NCBI RefSeq assembly: GCF_001049735.1
Contig: NZ_CVPC01000003.1
Span: 124,001-188,000 of the forward strand
Length of the DNA: 64,000 nt
Origin: Nereida ignava
GTDB lineage: Bacteria > Pseudomonadota > Alphaproteobacteria > Rhodobacterales > Rhodobacteraceae
Reading direction: 5' to 3'
Numbering within the stretch: position 1 is the first letter of the stretch; each line of letters opens with the position of its first letter. Shown one piece after another: positions 37,968 to 48,040 of the stretch. Below the pieces are notes generated by a model, which saw only the letters and a list, made by a program, of their open reading frames with translations, ran no database searches and was not told where the DNA came from. The translations under genes were made by a program, and so were the position numbers.

Positions 37968-38061
37968 TTGAAAGGGTCCTACCTACGTCTTGTCATGTTG
38001 TTGCGTCGTTGGGTGCAACATAATCCAAGTCTCGGCAAGGGCTAGGGCTAAAATACTCCCG

Positions 38062-40410
38062 TTAGGCGGCGCCCACATCCGCATAGGCAGATGTGCCTCC
38101 TCCGTTTGCGCTTGTGTCGCTGTGTTGGAAGACAGAAATCGCGCCTTGGATATTGGCCACTTGCGATTTTAGGTTCTGCGCAGTTTCGCGCCCCGTGAGT
38201 GCAATATTCGCGTTATGCTGCGTCAGCTTGTCCAATGCTTCAAGGGCAGTCGAAATTTCCGTAAGACCATCCACTTGCACTTCACTACCTTCACGCAAAT
38301 CGCCAAGATTTGCGGACATCTTCTGAACTTGGGCCAGAATGTTTGTCAGCGCGTCTCCCGTGTTGCCCACTAAGGCGGCACCTTTTGTTACATCGCTGAC
38401 GTTTGTTTCGATCAACGTTCTGATATCGCTAGACGCATTGGCCGAGCGCTGTGCCAGCGCACGCACTTCTGTTGCGACTACTGAGAAACCTTTGCCCGCT
38501 TCGCCGGCGCGGGCGGCCTCAACCGACGCATTGAGTGCAAGAAGGTTTGTTTGAAAAGCGATTTCATCGATCACGCCGACAATTTTACTGATTTCACCAG
38601 ATGCGGTCTCGATGTCTTTCATTGCATCCACAGCTTTTGAAACGACGTTACTGGCGTTTTCGGCCTCCATAGAGGTGGTATCTGCAAATCGGCTGATGTC
38701 ACCAAGTGTTTTTGTGGATTGGTCAACGCGGTCTTTGATCTGCAGCATGGCAGCTGTGGTCTCTTCTAGAGCACTTGCCTGTTGTTCAGCGCGTTTGGCC
38801 ATGTCGTTTGAACTAAGTGTCATATCGGCAGACTGGTGGTCAAGCTGTGAGCAGTCTGTTTGAATGGTGCTCACCAATTGGGCGAGTGATTGTACCGTTT
38901 CGTTTACGGTTTCTTGCAGCCTTGCAAAAGCACCGTGGAAAGTACCCTCCATACGCGCCCCTACGTCACCTGATGCCAAACGCTCCATCACAAGGCCCGT
39001 AGTTTGTAGCCCGTCTTCAACTTGAGCGACCAGCGCATTGATGGAGGCGGCTACGTTCTGCAAATCACGGTCTTCAAATTTTGATACGATCCGTTTTGTG
39101 AAGTCGCCGTCTGACGCAGCATCCACCACGTTTGCGATGTCGGCGCGCAACCTGACCATTTCAGCATTTTCAACGGCTATTCGTTTTGCCTCTTTTTCTT
39201 GCTGCTCACGTTCTTTTTTGAGCTGCGCTTCACGTTGCTGGGCATTTGCTTGCTCAAGCTCGATCCGTTTGTTGGCTTCTTTTGCATTCTGGCGTGTCAG
39301 CTCTTTGGCGCGCGCCCCTTCTTTACGCAGAACATCCAATGCACGTGCGATCTGGCCAAGCTCATTTTTGCGGTCTAACCCGCTGACCTCTAGGTCGAAA
39401 TCACCGTCTGCTACGGCCATCATTTCTGAAATTGAGCTTGAGATGTCGCGGCGCAAATTGGCTACGAAAGCTGCGGAAGATATCAACCCGAACAGAAGTA
39501 CCGCGCCCGATGCGATGGCGAACGTAAGGACTGAACTGTCCTTTTCTGCAGCAAGCTCAGCTCGGTTGGTTGTATCAGCTTTTGCGGTTTGTTGTACAAG
39601 TTGTGCAAGTATGCTGCGCGCGGTGATGTTGTGACTATCGATTGTCGCGTAAAGACTGCGTCGCTCCGTGCGAGACGGGGTCAGCTGATCAATCACTGTG
39701 ACATAGCCGCTGAGCAGCTTTTCGACTTCAATTGCGAAGACCTGATAAGGCTTATTTTGCGTCCGTTGGATAATTTGAGAGACATTATCAGCAGAAGTCG
39801 CGAGCAATGCGCGGGCATCTTCAAGCAGTTCGGGATTACCGGTCGCCAGAAAGTCACGCACGAAGGTTTGCGCTGTCATGGCATCAATGAGTGCCAAGTT
39901 ACCACGGTATGCGGAAAAGCTGTCACCAATTGCGTAAGCCGCCTCAATAACGGCCTTCGTTTGCTTGATTTGTTCGTCCCCAATGTCGCGTAGTGACGTG
40001 TTGGCTTCTCTGAATTTTGTTTGCGCTTGTTTCAGTGCCACAACATCAGTGTCGAACGCGTTTAATGTGGTGTTGAGTTCAGCCAGCTTACCCGTAATGT
40101 TTGATGCTGAGCCGAGTGTTTGTTGTAGGATCTCCACTTCGGTCTGAGTGGTGTCAAGTTGGGCAACCAGTTGCTCTAGCGTGTCTATGGAAGGCGAGGC
40201 GTTGTATGTGCGTAGGGACGCGTCAACGGCGGTATATTTGAAACTAAGCGCATCAACCCGTGACAATTGGTCAGTTAACTTGAAATAGCGGTCCTGCTCG
40301 GCCCCCTGATGCTCTGTCTTGAAAATACCAAAACTAAAGACTGCGAATGCCAAGATTTGTAGGACAATCATGCCCCCCATAATTTGACGTCCTAAAGACC
40401 AATGCCGCAT
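38062..40410 (-). CDS. Methyl-accepting chemotaxis protein
   Basis: 782 residues from the ATG at 40410; a GTG at 40422 would add four residues. A transmembrane helix at about 10-30 and another near 285-310 bracket a helical periplasmic sensor region rich in Gln, Thr and Leu. A HAMP domain follows, then a Lys/Glu-rich coiled coil (KKEREQQEKEAKRIAVE), a second HAMP-like stretch and the cytoplasmic signalling hairpin with the tip FQTNLLALNASVEAARAGE. The C-terminus lacks a CheR/CheB-tethering pentapeptide. The ligand is unknown. No che genes are nearby, so it is an orphan receptor here. A hairpin overlaps the start region. Confidence 0.93.
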   Translation of the reverse strand: MRHWSLGRQIMGGMIVLQILAFAVFSFGIFKTEHQGAEQDRYFKLTDQLSRVDALSFKYTAVDASLRTYNASPSIDTLEQLVAQLDTTQTEVEILQQTLGSASNITGKLAELNTTLNAFDTDVVALKQAQTKFREANTSLRDIGDEQIKQTKAVIEAAYAIGDSFSAYRGNLALIDAMTAQTFVRDFLATGNPELLEDARALLATSADNVSQIIQRTQNKPYQVFAIEVEKLLSGYVTVIDQLTPSRTERRSLYATIDSHNITARSILAQLVQQTAKADTTNRAELAAEKDSSVLTFAIASGAVLLFGLISSAAFVANLRRDISSSISEMMAVADGDFDLEVSGLDRKNELGQIARALDVLRKEGARAKELTRQNAKEANKRIELEQANAQQREAQLKKEREQQEKEAKRIAVENAEMVRLRADIANVVDAASDGDFTKRIVSKFEDRDLQNVAASINALVAQVEDGLQTTGLVMERLASGDVGARMEGTFHGAFARLQETVNETVQSLAQLVSTIQTDCSQLDHQSADMTLSSNDMAKRAEQQASALEETTAAMLQIKDRVDQSTKTLGDISRFADTTSMEAENASNVVSKAVDAMKDIETASGEISKIVGVIDEIAFQTNLLALNASVEAARAGEAGKGFSVVATEVRALAQRSANASSDIRTLIETNVSDVTKGAALVGNTGDALTNILAQVQKMSANLGDLREGSEVQVDGLTEISTALEALDKLTQHNANIALTGRETAQNLKSQVANIQGAISVFQHSDTSANGGGTSAYADVGAA

Positions 40411-40416
40411 ATCGAA

Positions 40417-40441
40417 CCCCACGCGTTTGTGTTACGTGGGG
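40417..40441 (-). promoter_or_regulatory. Hairpin over the chemoreceptor ribosome binding site
   Basis: On the minus strand CCCCACG (40441-40435) pairs perfectly with CGTGGGG (40423-40417) around an 11-nt loop. The second arm contains the only Shine-Dalgarno-like run (GTGGGG), about 6 nt before the ATG at 40410, so folding would hide it. Confidence 0.45.
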
Positions 40442-40500
40442 ACCCCTAGCAGAGACGTGCTTTCGAAAAGGTTACCAGAGTAGAAGTTAGCTGCGCAGAT

Positions 40501-41130
40501 TTACTTAAAATTGCGGCTATCTTTGATCTGATCCCACGCCCAGACAACCTCTTGTAGCTTGTCTTCGTCTGAACGGTCGCCGCCGTTCATGTCGGGGTGT
40601 AAGATTTTGATAAGTGCTTTGTAAGACTTACGAATTTCCGTCTTGGTCCAGTGGTCCTTGGCTTCCAAAATCTCGATGGCCCGGCGCTCGGTTGGGGGCA
40701 GGCGGCGCGTTGTTGTCCCGGATGTTCGGCCAAGGTTTTGCGTGGCGTTCGCGCCCAAAACTTGGTGCGGGTCATCGACCCCAAGACGCGCCCATGCGCG
40801 CTGTTCATCAGGTGTGCGGAAAGGTTTTGTTTCGCGGTCCCAAACCCGATCTTTGTCCATTTGCTCGGCAAAGCTTTCTTCGGATGTGCCGTCGAAGAAG
40901 TTCCACTTCAGATTGTATTCGCGCACGTGATCTTTACAGAACCAGAAGTAGTCGTCCAAAATATCGGGGCTTTTGGGGGCGCGATATTGGCCACGTTCTT
41001 CACAGCCCGGTCGATCGCATACGCGGGTAGATGTTTCCGATGCACCAGACATTCCGCGGCGTCCGCGCGGGTTCTTTTTCTTTGCAGAAGACACAGACAT
41101 ATCAAAGCCAAATGGATCGTCTTTTTTCAT
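40501..41130 (-). CDS. J-domain protein with an N-terminal cysteine-rich region
   Basis: 209 residues from the ATG at 41130, which has GAAGG 9 nt upstream; the ATG at 41139 has that same site directly abutting it. The J domain is at the C-terminus (about 150-205): EILEAKDHWTKTEIRKSYK, the HPD motif in ILHPDMNGGD, then DEDKLQEVVWAWDQIK. The N-terminal part has a possible zinc site, C-x4-C in CDRPGC and later C-x2-H in FCKDH. There are no G/F or C-terminal substrate domains, so it would act as a specialised co-chaperone of DnaK. Its client is unknown. It is divergent from bolA across 87 bp. Confidence 0.88.
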   Translation of the reverse strand: MKKDDPFGFDMSVSSAKKKNPRGRRGMSGASETSTRVCDRPGCEERGQYRAPKSPDILDDYFWFCKDHVREYNLKWNFFDGTSEESFAEQMDKDRVWDRETKPFRTPDEQRAWARLGVDDPHQVLGANATQNLGRTSGTTTRRLPPTERRAIEILEAKDHWTKTEIRKSYKALIKILHPDMNGGDRSDEDKLQEVVWAWDQIKDSRNFK

Positions 41131-41217
41131 CTTCAACATCCTTCAGAAAGTGGTGTTCGACTCGGAGAGACAAGAATAGTGTTTTGACAGCGAGGCGAAA
41201 GGGGTGAAATCAAGAAT

Positions 41218-41478
41218 ATGACGAATAGAATGACACGCAAAGAACGGATCGAGGTGGCTCTTCAGGCTTTGTCCCCAGAGCAGTTGATAGTGGAGGATCA
41301 ATCAGAGGCACATCGCGGTCATTCGGGCTATCAAGACGGCGGCGAAAGCCACTTTCATGTGATCATCAAAAGCGCTGCATTGACCGGTAGCCGGATTGCA
41401 AAACACCGCGCGATCCACGCTGCTGTTGGCGCTGATTTGATGGCTGAAATTCACGCATTCTCGATTGATATCAAGTAG
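41218..41478 (+). CDS. bolA: BolA family protein
   Basis: 86 residues. Family marks are the conserved SEAHRGHSGYQDGGESHFHVIIKSAAL (His residues that can ligate an Fe-S cluster with a monothiol glutaredoxin), and the C-terminal RIAKHRAIHAAVGADLMAEIHAFSI helix-turn region. BolA proteins help iron-sulfur cluster trafficking and regulation together with a glutaredoxin (GrxD-like), which is not in the window. Its stop codon directly abuts the stop codon of the convergent DUF4177 gene. An in-frame ATG at 41230 is an alternative start. Confidence 0.93.
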   Translation: MTNRMTRKERIEVALQALSPEQLIVEDQSEAHRGHSGYQDGGESHFHVIIKSAALTGSRIAKHRAIHAAVGADLMAEIHAFSIDIK

Positions 41479-41808
41479 TCAGGGCGTTTCGCTGTCGTGG
41501 GTATCAGCCTCGAAAATATTGTCGTCAGGTTCTGATTTGCGTGGCACTGCCAGTGATTGTTCGTGTGGTGCGTCGTCCACGGGACGCCTGAACACAAGCA
41601 TGTTGTGGTAGACGGTCACACGCCCAGTCAATCCGCTGCGTTCTTGCAGGGGCAGGGTGTCAGAGCGTTGATACTCCCACCCGCTGAGCGCCAGATCATT
41701 GATCATTTCCTGAACGGCAAACGCAAGCCGTCCCGCGCCACCTTTGCTGCCACGGTTGCGCTTTCCCTTTGTCGGAGCAGGCAGAACTTTATACTCAAAT
41801 TGAGGCAT
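41479..41808 (-). CDS. DUF4177 domain protein
   Basis: 109 residues from the ATG at 41808, preceded by GGGAGAG; the longer reading starts at a TTG without a site. The N-terminal half is the DUF4177 fold (MPQFEYKVLPAP, INDLALSGWEYQRSDTLP), followed by an acidic tail (EPDDNIFEADTHDSE). It is small, soluble and of unknown function. It lies directly downstream of gatB's start region only in reverse order: gatB is downstream on the same strand opposite, so co-transcription would run gatB last. Confidence 0.78.
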   Translation of the reverse strand: MPQFEYKVLPAPTKGKRNRGSKGGAGRLAFAVQEMINDLALSGWEYQRSDTLPLQERSGLTGRVTVYHNMLVFRRPVDDAPHEQSLAVPRKSEPDDNIFEADTHDSETP

Positions 41809-41839
41809 GGCGCGCGTCTCTCCCAAACACAGTAACCGT

Positions 41840-43351
41840 TTAACCTTGTAGTTTGCGGGCGACCAATTCGTTCACAGCTTTCGGGTTTGCTTTACCGCCG
41901 GTTGCCTTCATGACTTGGCCAACGAACCAGCCTGCAAGTTTGGGGTTTTCCTTGGCTTTGGCGACTTGGTCAGGGTTAGCTGCGATGATTTCGTCAACGG
42001 CTTTTTCGATGGCACCCAAATCAGTAACCTGTTTCATGCCCCGTTCTTCAACAATCACGGCAGGGTCGCCACCGTCTGTGTAGACGATTTCGAACAAGTC
42101 TTTCGCGATCTTGCCGCTAATGTCACCCTTGCTAATTAGAGCAATCACGCCGCCCAGTTGTTCAGGGCTGACAGGACTTTCGGTGATGTCTTTGTCGTCT
42201 TTTTTCAGGCGCCCAAACAGTTCGTTGATCACCCAGTTCGCCGCCAGCTTTCCGTCTTGGCCATCGGCAGTTTTTTCAAAAAATGCTGCATTTTCTGTAT
42301 CGGCAGTCAACACGGACGCATCATAATCGGATAGTCCGAAATCACTGATAAACCGTGCTTTTTTTGCATCTGGTAGCTCGGGTAAATTTGCGGCCAGGTC
42401 GTCAACCCATGATTGCTCAATCTCGAGGGGGAGCAAGTCTGGATCAGGGAAATACCGGTAATCGTGCGCCTCTTCTTTAGAACGCATCGAGCGTGTTTCG
42501 CCTTTGTCTGGATCATAAAGACGAGTTTCTTGCGTCACACTACCACCGTCTTCGACGATTGCGATTTGGCGGCGTGCTTCATATTCGATCGCTTGCTGAA
42601 TAAAGCGCAGCGAGTTCATATTCTTGATCTCACAACGGGTGCCAAGATGGTTAAAATCTTGGGTTTCCATGTATTTCTCGTACGCGCCTGGACGACATAC
42701 AGAAACGTTCACATCCGCACGCAGGTTGCCGTTTTGCATGTTGCCGTCACATGTGCCGAGGTAACGCATAATCTGGCGCAGCTTACTGACGTATGCGGCG
42801 GCTTCTTCCGGGCCGCGAATATCGGGGCGGCTGACGATCTCCATCAGGGCCACACCTGTACGGTTAAGATCCACGAAGCTCATATTTGGGTCCATGTCGT
42901 GGATCGATTTTCCGGCGTCTTGCTCAAGGTGGATACGCTCGATGCGCACAACCCGCGCAGTTCCATCACCAAGCTCGACCAGAACCTCACCTTCGCCCAC
43001 AATGGGGTGGTAGAGTTGAGAAATTTGATAGCCTTGCGGCAGATCAGGGTAGAAATAGTTTTTCCGATCAAAAGCCGAGTAAAGATTGATATCTGCGCGC
43101 AAACCAAGGCCGGTACGGACAGCTTGGGCGATACATTCTTCGTTAATGACAGGCAACATACCCGGCATGCCCGCATCAACGAATGCAACGTTGGCATTTG
43201 GCTCTGCGCCGAACTGTGTTGAGCTTGCAGAGAAAAGCTTTGCTTTTGTCGCGACCTGAGCATGGACTTCTAGCCCAATCACCAGTTCCCAGTCATGTTT
43301 CGCGCCTGCGATCACTTTGGGTTTGGGGGCAGTGTGGCTCAGATCCAACAT
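41840..43351 (-). CDS. gatB: Aspartyl/glutamyl-tRNA amidotransferase subunit B
   Basis: 503 residues from the ATG at 43351, with AAGAGGAT upstream. Marks are [80 protein letters not shown] and [19 protein letters not shown], and a C-terminal YqeY-like tail ([29 protein letters not shown], 41856-41942). It activates Glu-tRNA(Gln) or Asp-tRNA(Asn), and GatA and GatC (elsewhere) supply ammonia. It sits upstream of the DUF4177 gene on the minus strand. Confidence 0.97.
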   Translation of the reverse strand: MLDLSHTAPKPKVIAGAKHDWELVIGLEVHAQVATKAKLFSASSTQFGAEPNANVAFVDAGMPGMLPVINEECIAQAVRTGLGLRADINLYSAFDRKNYFYPDLPQGYQISQLYHPIVGEGEVLVELGDGTARVVRIERIHLEQDAGKSIHDMDPNMSFVDLNRTGVALMEIVSRPDIRGPEEAAAYVSKLRQIMRYLGTCDGNMQNGNLRADVNVSVCRPGAYEKYMETQDFNHLGTRCEIKNMNSLRFIQQAIEYEARRQIAIVEDGGSVTQETRLYDPDKGETRSMRSKEEAHDYRYFPDPDLLPLEIEQSWVDDLAANLPELPDAKKARFISDFGLSDYDASVLTADTENAAFFEKTADGQDGKLAANWVINELFGRLKKDDKDITESPVSPEQLGGVIALISKGDISGKIAKDLFEIVYTDGGDPAVIVEERGMKQVTDLGAIEKAVDEIIAANPDQVAKAKENPKLAGWFVGQVMKATGGKANPKAVNELVARKLQG

Positions 43352-43504
43352 AGACGTATCCTCTTGGTTTTCGACGTCGCTTCTAACGGTGCCCGTAAGC
43401 AGGAGCAAGTGAGCACGGCCCAGTCAGCGATGGGTTTGTGTATTATTTCCAGCATACGGCCGAGGTCCATTGGTACGGAACCGCGGCAGCCGCCTTAAGA
43501 TTTG

Positions 43505-46114
43505 CTATCCAAGTATCCGCGTTATCATTTCTGTCGTGTCACTGCTTAGGTTGGGCGTTGACAGGATGCGCTTCATTTCAACGCGCATTTTCTCGCCGCG
43601 GGCGCTGTCCCACATGGCCCATGTTTCAAACGCTGAAGTCATCCGTGCCGTGGTCTGTGGGTTGATTCCATCCAGCGTAATGAGCCAATCGGCCAATAGC
43701 GCATACCCGCTGCCACCCGCCGTATGAAACCCTGCAGTATTGGCGGCAAGGGCGCCGAGTGTCGCGCGGAACCTGTTGGGGTTCTTGACGTTGAACGCTT
43801 CGTGTTCAGTGAGAAACTTAGCGACTTTGCTGGCGTCAGCGGGTGCTGCTTGGCCGATCTGAATGCCGAACCATTTGTCGATGACCAGCCGCTCGTGGGC
43901 CCATTGTTGATAAAAGGCCTCAAGGGATTTGGTAGCATGTTCGGTACCAATAAGGCAGCCCAGTGCAGTGAGTTGGCTCGTCATGTTGTCGGCGTTCGCG
44001 TGCTGTTTTGCAGCCTCGGCACCGCCATCAAGACGCGTGATCAGCCCCAAGATACGACCACAAAGCGCACGCTTGCCTGATTGCTCCGCATCGGGGCGGT
44101 AAGATTGGGTGACTTGGTGCTGCGCAAAGAGCCTTTGCAAGCTGTCTTGGGCGGCCTCCGCAAATTGCTGGCTCAAAGTTTCGCGCGCATCATAAATTGC
44201 TTGTGGGTCTGGTGTGTGCCCTTGGGATTTGAGGTGCGTGGCGATGTCCATCGTAGAGGGTAACGCGCTGGCAAGTGCGCGAAACGCGGGCGCGCGGTCT
44301 TCGCTGCGCAGGCTCAAGCACCACGCATCTACGTAAGCATCGGACGGGGTTTTGATGCCGCGCGCCATGTCACCAAGAGTATTCAACGCCAAGGTCCGGC
44401 CTGCTTCCCACGCGCTGAATGTATCGCTGTCATGGGCCATCAGACGAAGCAGGTCATTCTCGCTTTGATCTGCGTGCAAAATGATTGGCGCGGCAAAACC
44501 ACGGTTGAGCGAAAGGGTGGGGGCGTCGGACGCGTCGCTGTTTTGTTGGTCGCTGGCGGATGCGTTGGTGTCCCGCCAAGCCGGTGTGGTGGTGCGGGTA
44601 TCGATCGTCCAGCTTTGTGTGGTATCGTTCAGCATCAAGACACTGGTAGGCGTCAGGTCGCGACCATCTGCATCAATCAACCCGACTGCTAAGGGGATAG
44701 GAAGGGCTTCTTTGTGCTGTTGCTGCGCAGAAGGGGGCGTTTCTTGGCGCGCCGTAAGCGTCAATTCACTGCCCTGCCATGCTTGTTCTATGGTCACATG
44801 CGGCGTGCCCGATTGGTGCCACCAGCGAGAGAAGCCCGCCAAACGCGGATCATCATCGCCAAAGCAGGCAAAGAAATCCTCAATCGTGACGGCCTGCCCG
44901 TCGTGCCGGTCGAAATACTCGGTCAGGCCTTTGTAATAGTCCTCTTCACCCAAGATCGTCATCAACATGCGGATGATCTCGGCGCCTTTTTCGTAGATTG
45001 TGGCGGTGTAGAAATTGTTGATCTCTACAAAACTATCAGGGCGGACTGCGTGGGACAGCGGGCCAGCATCTTCGCGAAACTGCCTGCCGCGCAGGGCGTT
45101 TACGTCATTGATGCGCGCGACAGCGGGATCACGGGTGTCTGCAGTGAATTGCTGGTCCCTAAATACAGTAAGCCCTTCTTTGAGACATAGCTGGAACCAG
45201 TCGCGACAGGTGATCCGGTTGCCAGTCCAATTGTGGAAATATTCATGGGCGATGATTGCCTCGATACGCTCAAAGTTGGCATCGGTGGCGGTTTCGGGGC
45301 TGGCCAAGACCGCGGAGGAATTGAAGATGTTCAGCCCCTTATTTTCCATCGCGCCCATGTTGAAGTCATCGACGGCAACGATGTTGAATATGTCCAGGTC
45401 ATAGGCGCGTCCGTAAACACGTTCATCCCACACCATCGAGGCTTTAAGCGCCTCCATCCCAAATGCGCATTTGTCGATGTCATCTGCACGCACATAAATA
45501 TTGAGCGCCACATCGCGGCCCTCAGATGTTGTAAAGCTGTCTGAATGCGCGACCAGATCACCGGCAACAAGCGCGAACAAATACGCGGGCTTTGGCCAAG
45601 GATCGTGCCACTCGGCCCAACCGTCACCACTGTCTGTTGGGTTACCGTTTGATAACAGAACGGGAAGGTCAGACATGATGCGGACGGTGAAGACTGACAT
45701 AACGTCGGGCCGGTCCGGGTAATACGTGATACGGCGAAAGCCTTCGGCCTCACATTGGGTGCAGAACATTCCGTTGGACAAATAAAGCCCTTCAAGCGCG
45801 GTGTTAGACTGTGGATCAATCTCCACTTCCGCTTCCCAGATGAACGGTGCGTCAGGCACATCCGCAGTAAGGCCATCGGGTGTAAGGCTCACATCGACAG
45901 GCTGTCCGTCAATGCGCGCCGATATCAGTTTCATGTGCTCGCCGTGCAAATAGAAAGCGCGGTCCGCACTTTCTGGGTTAGGGCGAAATGCTATTTTTGA
46001 GGTCACCCGTGTTGCCGTTGGGTGCAGCTGGAACGTCAGATGTACGCTGTCCACATGATACGCGGGAACTGTATAATCGGCCAAGTAAATGGTTTGGGGG
46101 CTTGCATCTTTCAT
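43505..46114 (-). CDS. pepN: Aminopeptidase N (M1 family)
   Basis: 869 residues, the usual bacterial PepN length. GAMEN (254-258) binds the substrate N-terminus. The zinc motif HEYFH is at 290-294 with the third ligand Glu313 in LKEGLTVF. The C-terminal half matches the bacterial type (YFDRHDGQAVTIEDFFACFG, FSRWWHQSGTPHV). It hydrolyses short peptides in the cytoplasm. It is followed after 153 bp by gatB and is divergent from the photolyase gene across 99 bp. Confidence 0.97.
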   Translation of the reverse strand: MKDASPQTIYLADYTVPAYHVDSVHLTFQLHPTATRVTSKIAFRPNPESADRAFYLHGEHMKLISARIDGQPVDVSLTPDGLTADVPDAPFIWEAEVEIDPQSNTALEGLYLSNGMFCTQCEAEGFRRITYYPDRPDVMSVFTVRIMSDLPVLLSNGNPTDSGDGWAEWHDPWPKPAYLFALVAGDLVAHSDSFTTSEGRDVALNIYVRADDIDKCAFGMEALKASMVWDERVYGRAYDLDIFNIVAVDDFNMGAMENKGLNIFNSSAVLASPETATDANFERIEAIIAHEYFHNWTGNRITCRDWFQLCLKEGLTVFRDQQFTADTRDPAVARINDVNALRGRQFREDAGPLSHAVRPDSFVEINNFYTATIYEKGAEIIRMLMTILGEEDYYKGLTEYFDRHDGQAVTIEDFFACFGDDDPRLAGFSRWWHQSGTPHVTIEQAWQGSELTLTARQETPPSAQQQHKEALPIPLAVGLIDADGRDLTPTSVLMLNDTTQSWTIDTRTTTPAWRDTNASASDQQNSDASDAPTLSLNRGFAAPIILHADQSENDLLRLMAHDSDTFSAWEAGRTLALNTLGDMARGIKTPSDAYVDAWCLSLRSEDRAPAFRALASALPSTMDIATHLKSQGHTPDPQAIYDARETLSQQFAEAAQDSLQRLFAQHQVTQSYRPDAEQSGKRALCGRILGLITRLDGGAEAAKQHANADNMTSQLTALGCLIGTEHATKSLEAFYQQWAHERLVIDKWFGIQIGQAAPADASKVAKFLTEHEAFNVKNPNRFRATLGALAANTAGFHTAGGSGYALLADWLITLDGINPQTTARMTSAFETWAMWDSARGEKMRVEMKRILSTPNLSSDTTEMITRILG

Positions 46115-46213
46115 GGGGTATCCTTGCGCACAAATGTGTCAGCTACGTTGCGTCCAAACGTAGGCTGAGGCATGATGCGGAGCAAGTCGATCCGACGCAT
46201 TTGATAGACATTC

Positions 46214-47773
46214 ATGCTTGTCCATGTGTTCGCCCGCCTTACATCCCACCGCGTGGACCAGACGATAAATATTTTGTGGCTTAAGCGTGATCTGCGCGTT
46301 GCCGACAATCCCGCACTCGCCAAGGCGGTGCAGGGTGATCATTCTGTTGTGCCGCTCTACATTGTAGAGCCGGAATATTGGCAGCTGCCTGATACTTCGG
46401 CACGGCAATATGCATTTTTGCGAGAAACCCTACACGATCTTGCCAAAACACTAGCCGGGCTTGGCGCGCCTTTGGTTGTACGCGTTTCAGATGCCGTTCA
46501 GGCTCTCGATGAGTTGTCAAAGACATACCAGATCAACCAGATTTTCAGCACAGAAGAAACGGGTAACGCATGGACGTTTCGACGGGACCAGCGGGTAGCT
46601 GCGTGGGCTAAACATACAGGTATTACGTGGACGCAGGTGCCGCAATTTGGTGTAGTACGTGGCCTGCGCTCTCGGGATGGGTGGGCGGCCAGTCGAGAGA
46701 AATCTGTTCGGCTGACTCAGATTGATCCCCCCGTTGCCATGCGGCCTCATGGTGTGGAAAGCCAGCGCATGCCAAGCCTTGTGGAGCTTTCGTTGATTGA
46801 CGATTGTCCGAACCGGCAGGCCGGTGGGCGCGGTTCAGCGTTGTCGCTACTCGGTGGGTTTCTGACAGAGCGCGGCCAGTCTTACCGCGCTGCAATGTCA
46901 TCACCGCTTGAAGGGGAGTGGGCCTGTTCACGGATGTCGCCGCATCTTGCGCTGGGCGCGCTTTCGGTCCGTGAGGCGGCCCATGCAGTGCAGGCGCGGA
47001 GCCGTGAAGTAACAGGTACTCGGTCAGGGTGGAGTGGTTCATTGCGCAGCTTTCAAAGCCGCTTGGCATGGCGCGATCATTTTATGCAAAAGCTTGAAGA
47101 TGCACCGCGGCTTGAGTATCAGGCTATGCATTCGGCCTACGAAAACCTTAGGCCAAAACATCCCAACGCTGAACGACTTCATGCGTGGAAAACCGGACAA
47201 ACGGGCATTCCATTTGTAGACGCTTGCATGCGGTACTTGATCCACACCGGTTGGCTGAATTTTCGGATGCGGTCGATGTTGATGTCTGTCGCAAGTTATC
47301 ACCTTTGGCTTGACTGGCGCAGCACGGGCCCGCACTTGGCGCAGGTGTTCACAGATTATGAGCCGGGCATTCATTGGAGTCAGGTCCAGATGCAATCCGG
47401 CACAACCGGTATCAATACGGTGCGGATGTATAATCCGGTAAAACAGGGGATTGATCAGGATCCGAACGGAATATTTACACGCCGCTGGTGCCCTGAATTG
47501 GCACAGGTACCTGATCGCTTTTTGCAAGAACCTTGGCGTTGGGACGGTGCGGGCACAGTTGTTGGCACTTTATACCCTGAGCCCATAGTCGATTTGCCGC
47601 AAGCGGCGCGTTTTGCACGCGATCAAGTCTGGTCAGTCCGTAAGGGCGCGGCCTTTCACAATGAGGCAAAAACGATCGTCAAAAAGCACGCCAGCCGGAA
47701 ATCAGATCGGGGCTTTCAGCGCGACAAAGCCCCCAAAGACCCGGACACACGCCAAATGAGCTTTGATATTTGA
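46214..47773 (+). CDS. Cryptochrome/photolyase family flavoprotein
   Basis: 519 residues from the ATG at 46214; a GTG at 46253 would fit the usual domain start ([19 protein letters not shown]), and neither has a clear Shine-Dalgarno site. The N-terminal alpha/beta domain runs to about 150. The C-terminal FAD domain has [58 protein letters not shown] and the flavin-proximal [13 protein letters not shown]. The protein may repair UV-induced pyrimidine dimers in blue light or act as a sensor. It differs from classical CPD photolyases in some FAD-region residues, and it belongs with a group often found beside a DUF2256 gene, as here. Confidence 0.88.
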   Translation: MLVHVFARLTSHRVDQTINILWLKRDLRVADNPALAKAVQGDHSVVPLYIVEPEYWQLPDTSARQYAFLRETLHDLAKTLAGLGAPLVVRVSDAVQALDELSKTYQINQIFSTEETGNAWTFRRDQRVAAWAKHTGITWTQVPQFGVVRGLRSRDGWAASREKSVRLTQIDPPVAMRPHGVESQRMPSLVELSLIDDCPNRQAGGRGSALSLLGGFLTERGQSYRAAMSSPLEGEWACSRMSPHLALGALSVREAAHAVQARSREVTGTRSGWSGSLRSFQSRLAWRDHFMQKLEDAPRLEYQAMHSAYENLRPKHPNAERLHAWKTGQTGIPFVDACMRYLIHTGWLNFRMRSMLMSVASYHLWLDWRSTGPHLAQVFTDYEPGIHWSQVQMQSGTTGINTVRMYNPVKQGIDQDPNGIFTRRWCPELAQVPDRFLQEPWRWDGAGTVVGTLYPEPIVDLPQAARFARDQVWSVRKGAAFHNEAKTIVKKHASRKSDRGFQRDKAPKDPDTRQMSFDI

Positions 47774-47774
47774 T

Positions 47775-47939
47775 ATGCCAAAAATGCGAAAGAAATCTGA
47801 CCTCCCCTCAAAACCATGTGCACAGTGTGGTTTGCCGTTTAACTGGCGAAAAAAGTGGGAAAAAGTGTGGGATGAGGTCCGTTTTTGCTCAGACCGTTGT
47901 CGCCGCGATGCTAAGTCAAAACCACGTTCAGTGAAGTAA
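47775..47939 (+). CDS. DUF2256 zinc-ribbon-like mini-protein
   Basis: 54 residues ([20 protein letters not shown] at the start), starting 1 nt after the photolyase stop. A C-x2-C pair (CAQC) and a C-x3-C pair in FCSDRC, with the tryptophan-rich [17 protein letters not shown] between, are the DUF2256 signature. It should bind one zinc ion. It is strongly basic (many Lys and Arg), so nucleic-acid binding is plausible. DUF2256 genes recur next to or fused with photolyase/cryptochrome genes, which suggests a partner role, but no function is proven. Confidence 0.85.
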   Translation: MPKMRKKSDLPSKPCAQCGLPFNWRKKWEKVWDEVRFCSDRCRRDAKSKPRSVK

Positions 47940-48040
47940 AACTTAATCGACAGTCAATATTTCTCGTTTGCGAAGGGGCCATCAATCCATCAGGGTCTGG
48001 CCAACCCGAAATTCTAATGACTTGTCTGGGAGGGCACCTC

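Noticed and set aside
42413-43222. 269-codon frame antisense to gatB
   Set aside because: No start signal or known domain; gatB on the other strand is unambiguous.
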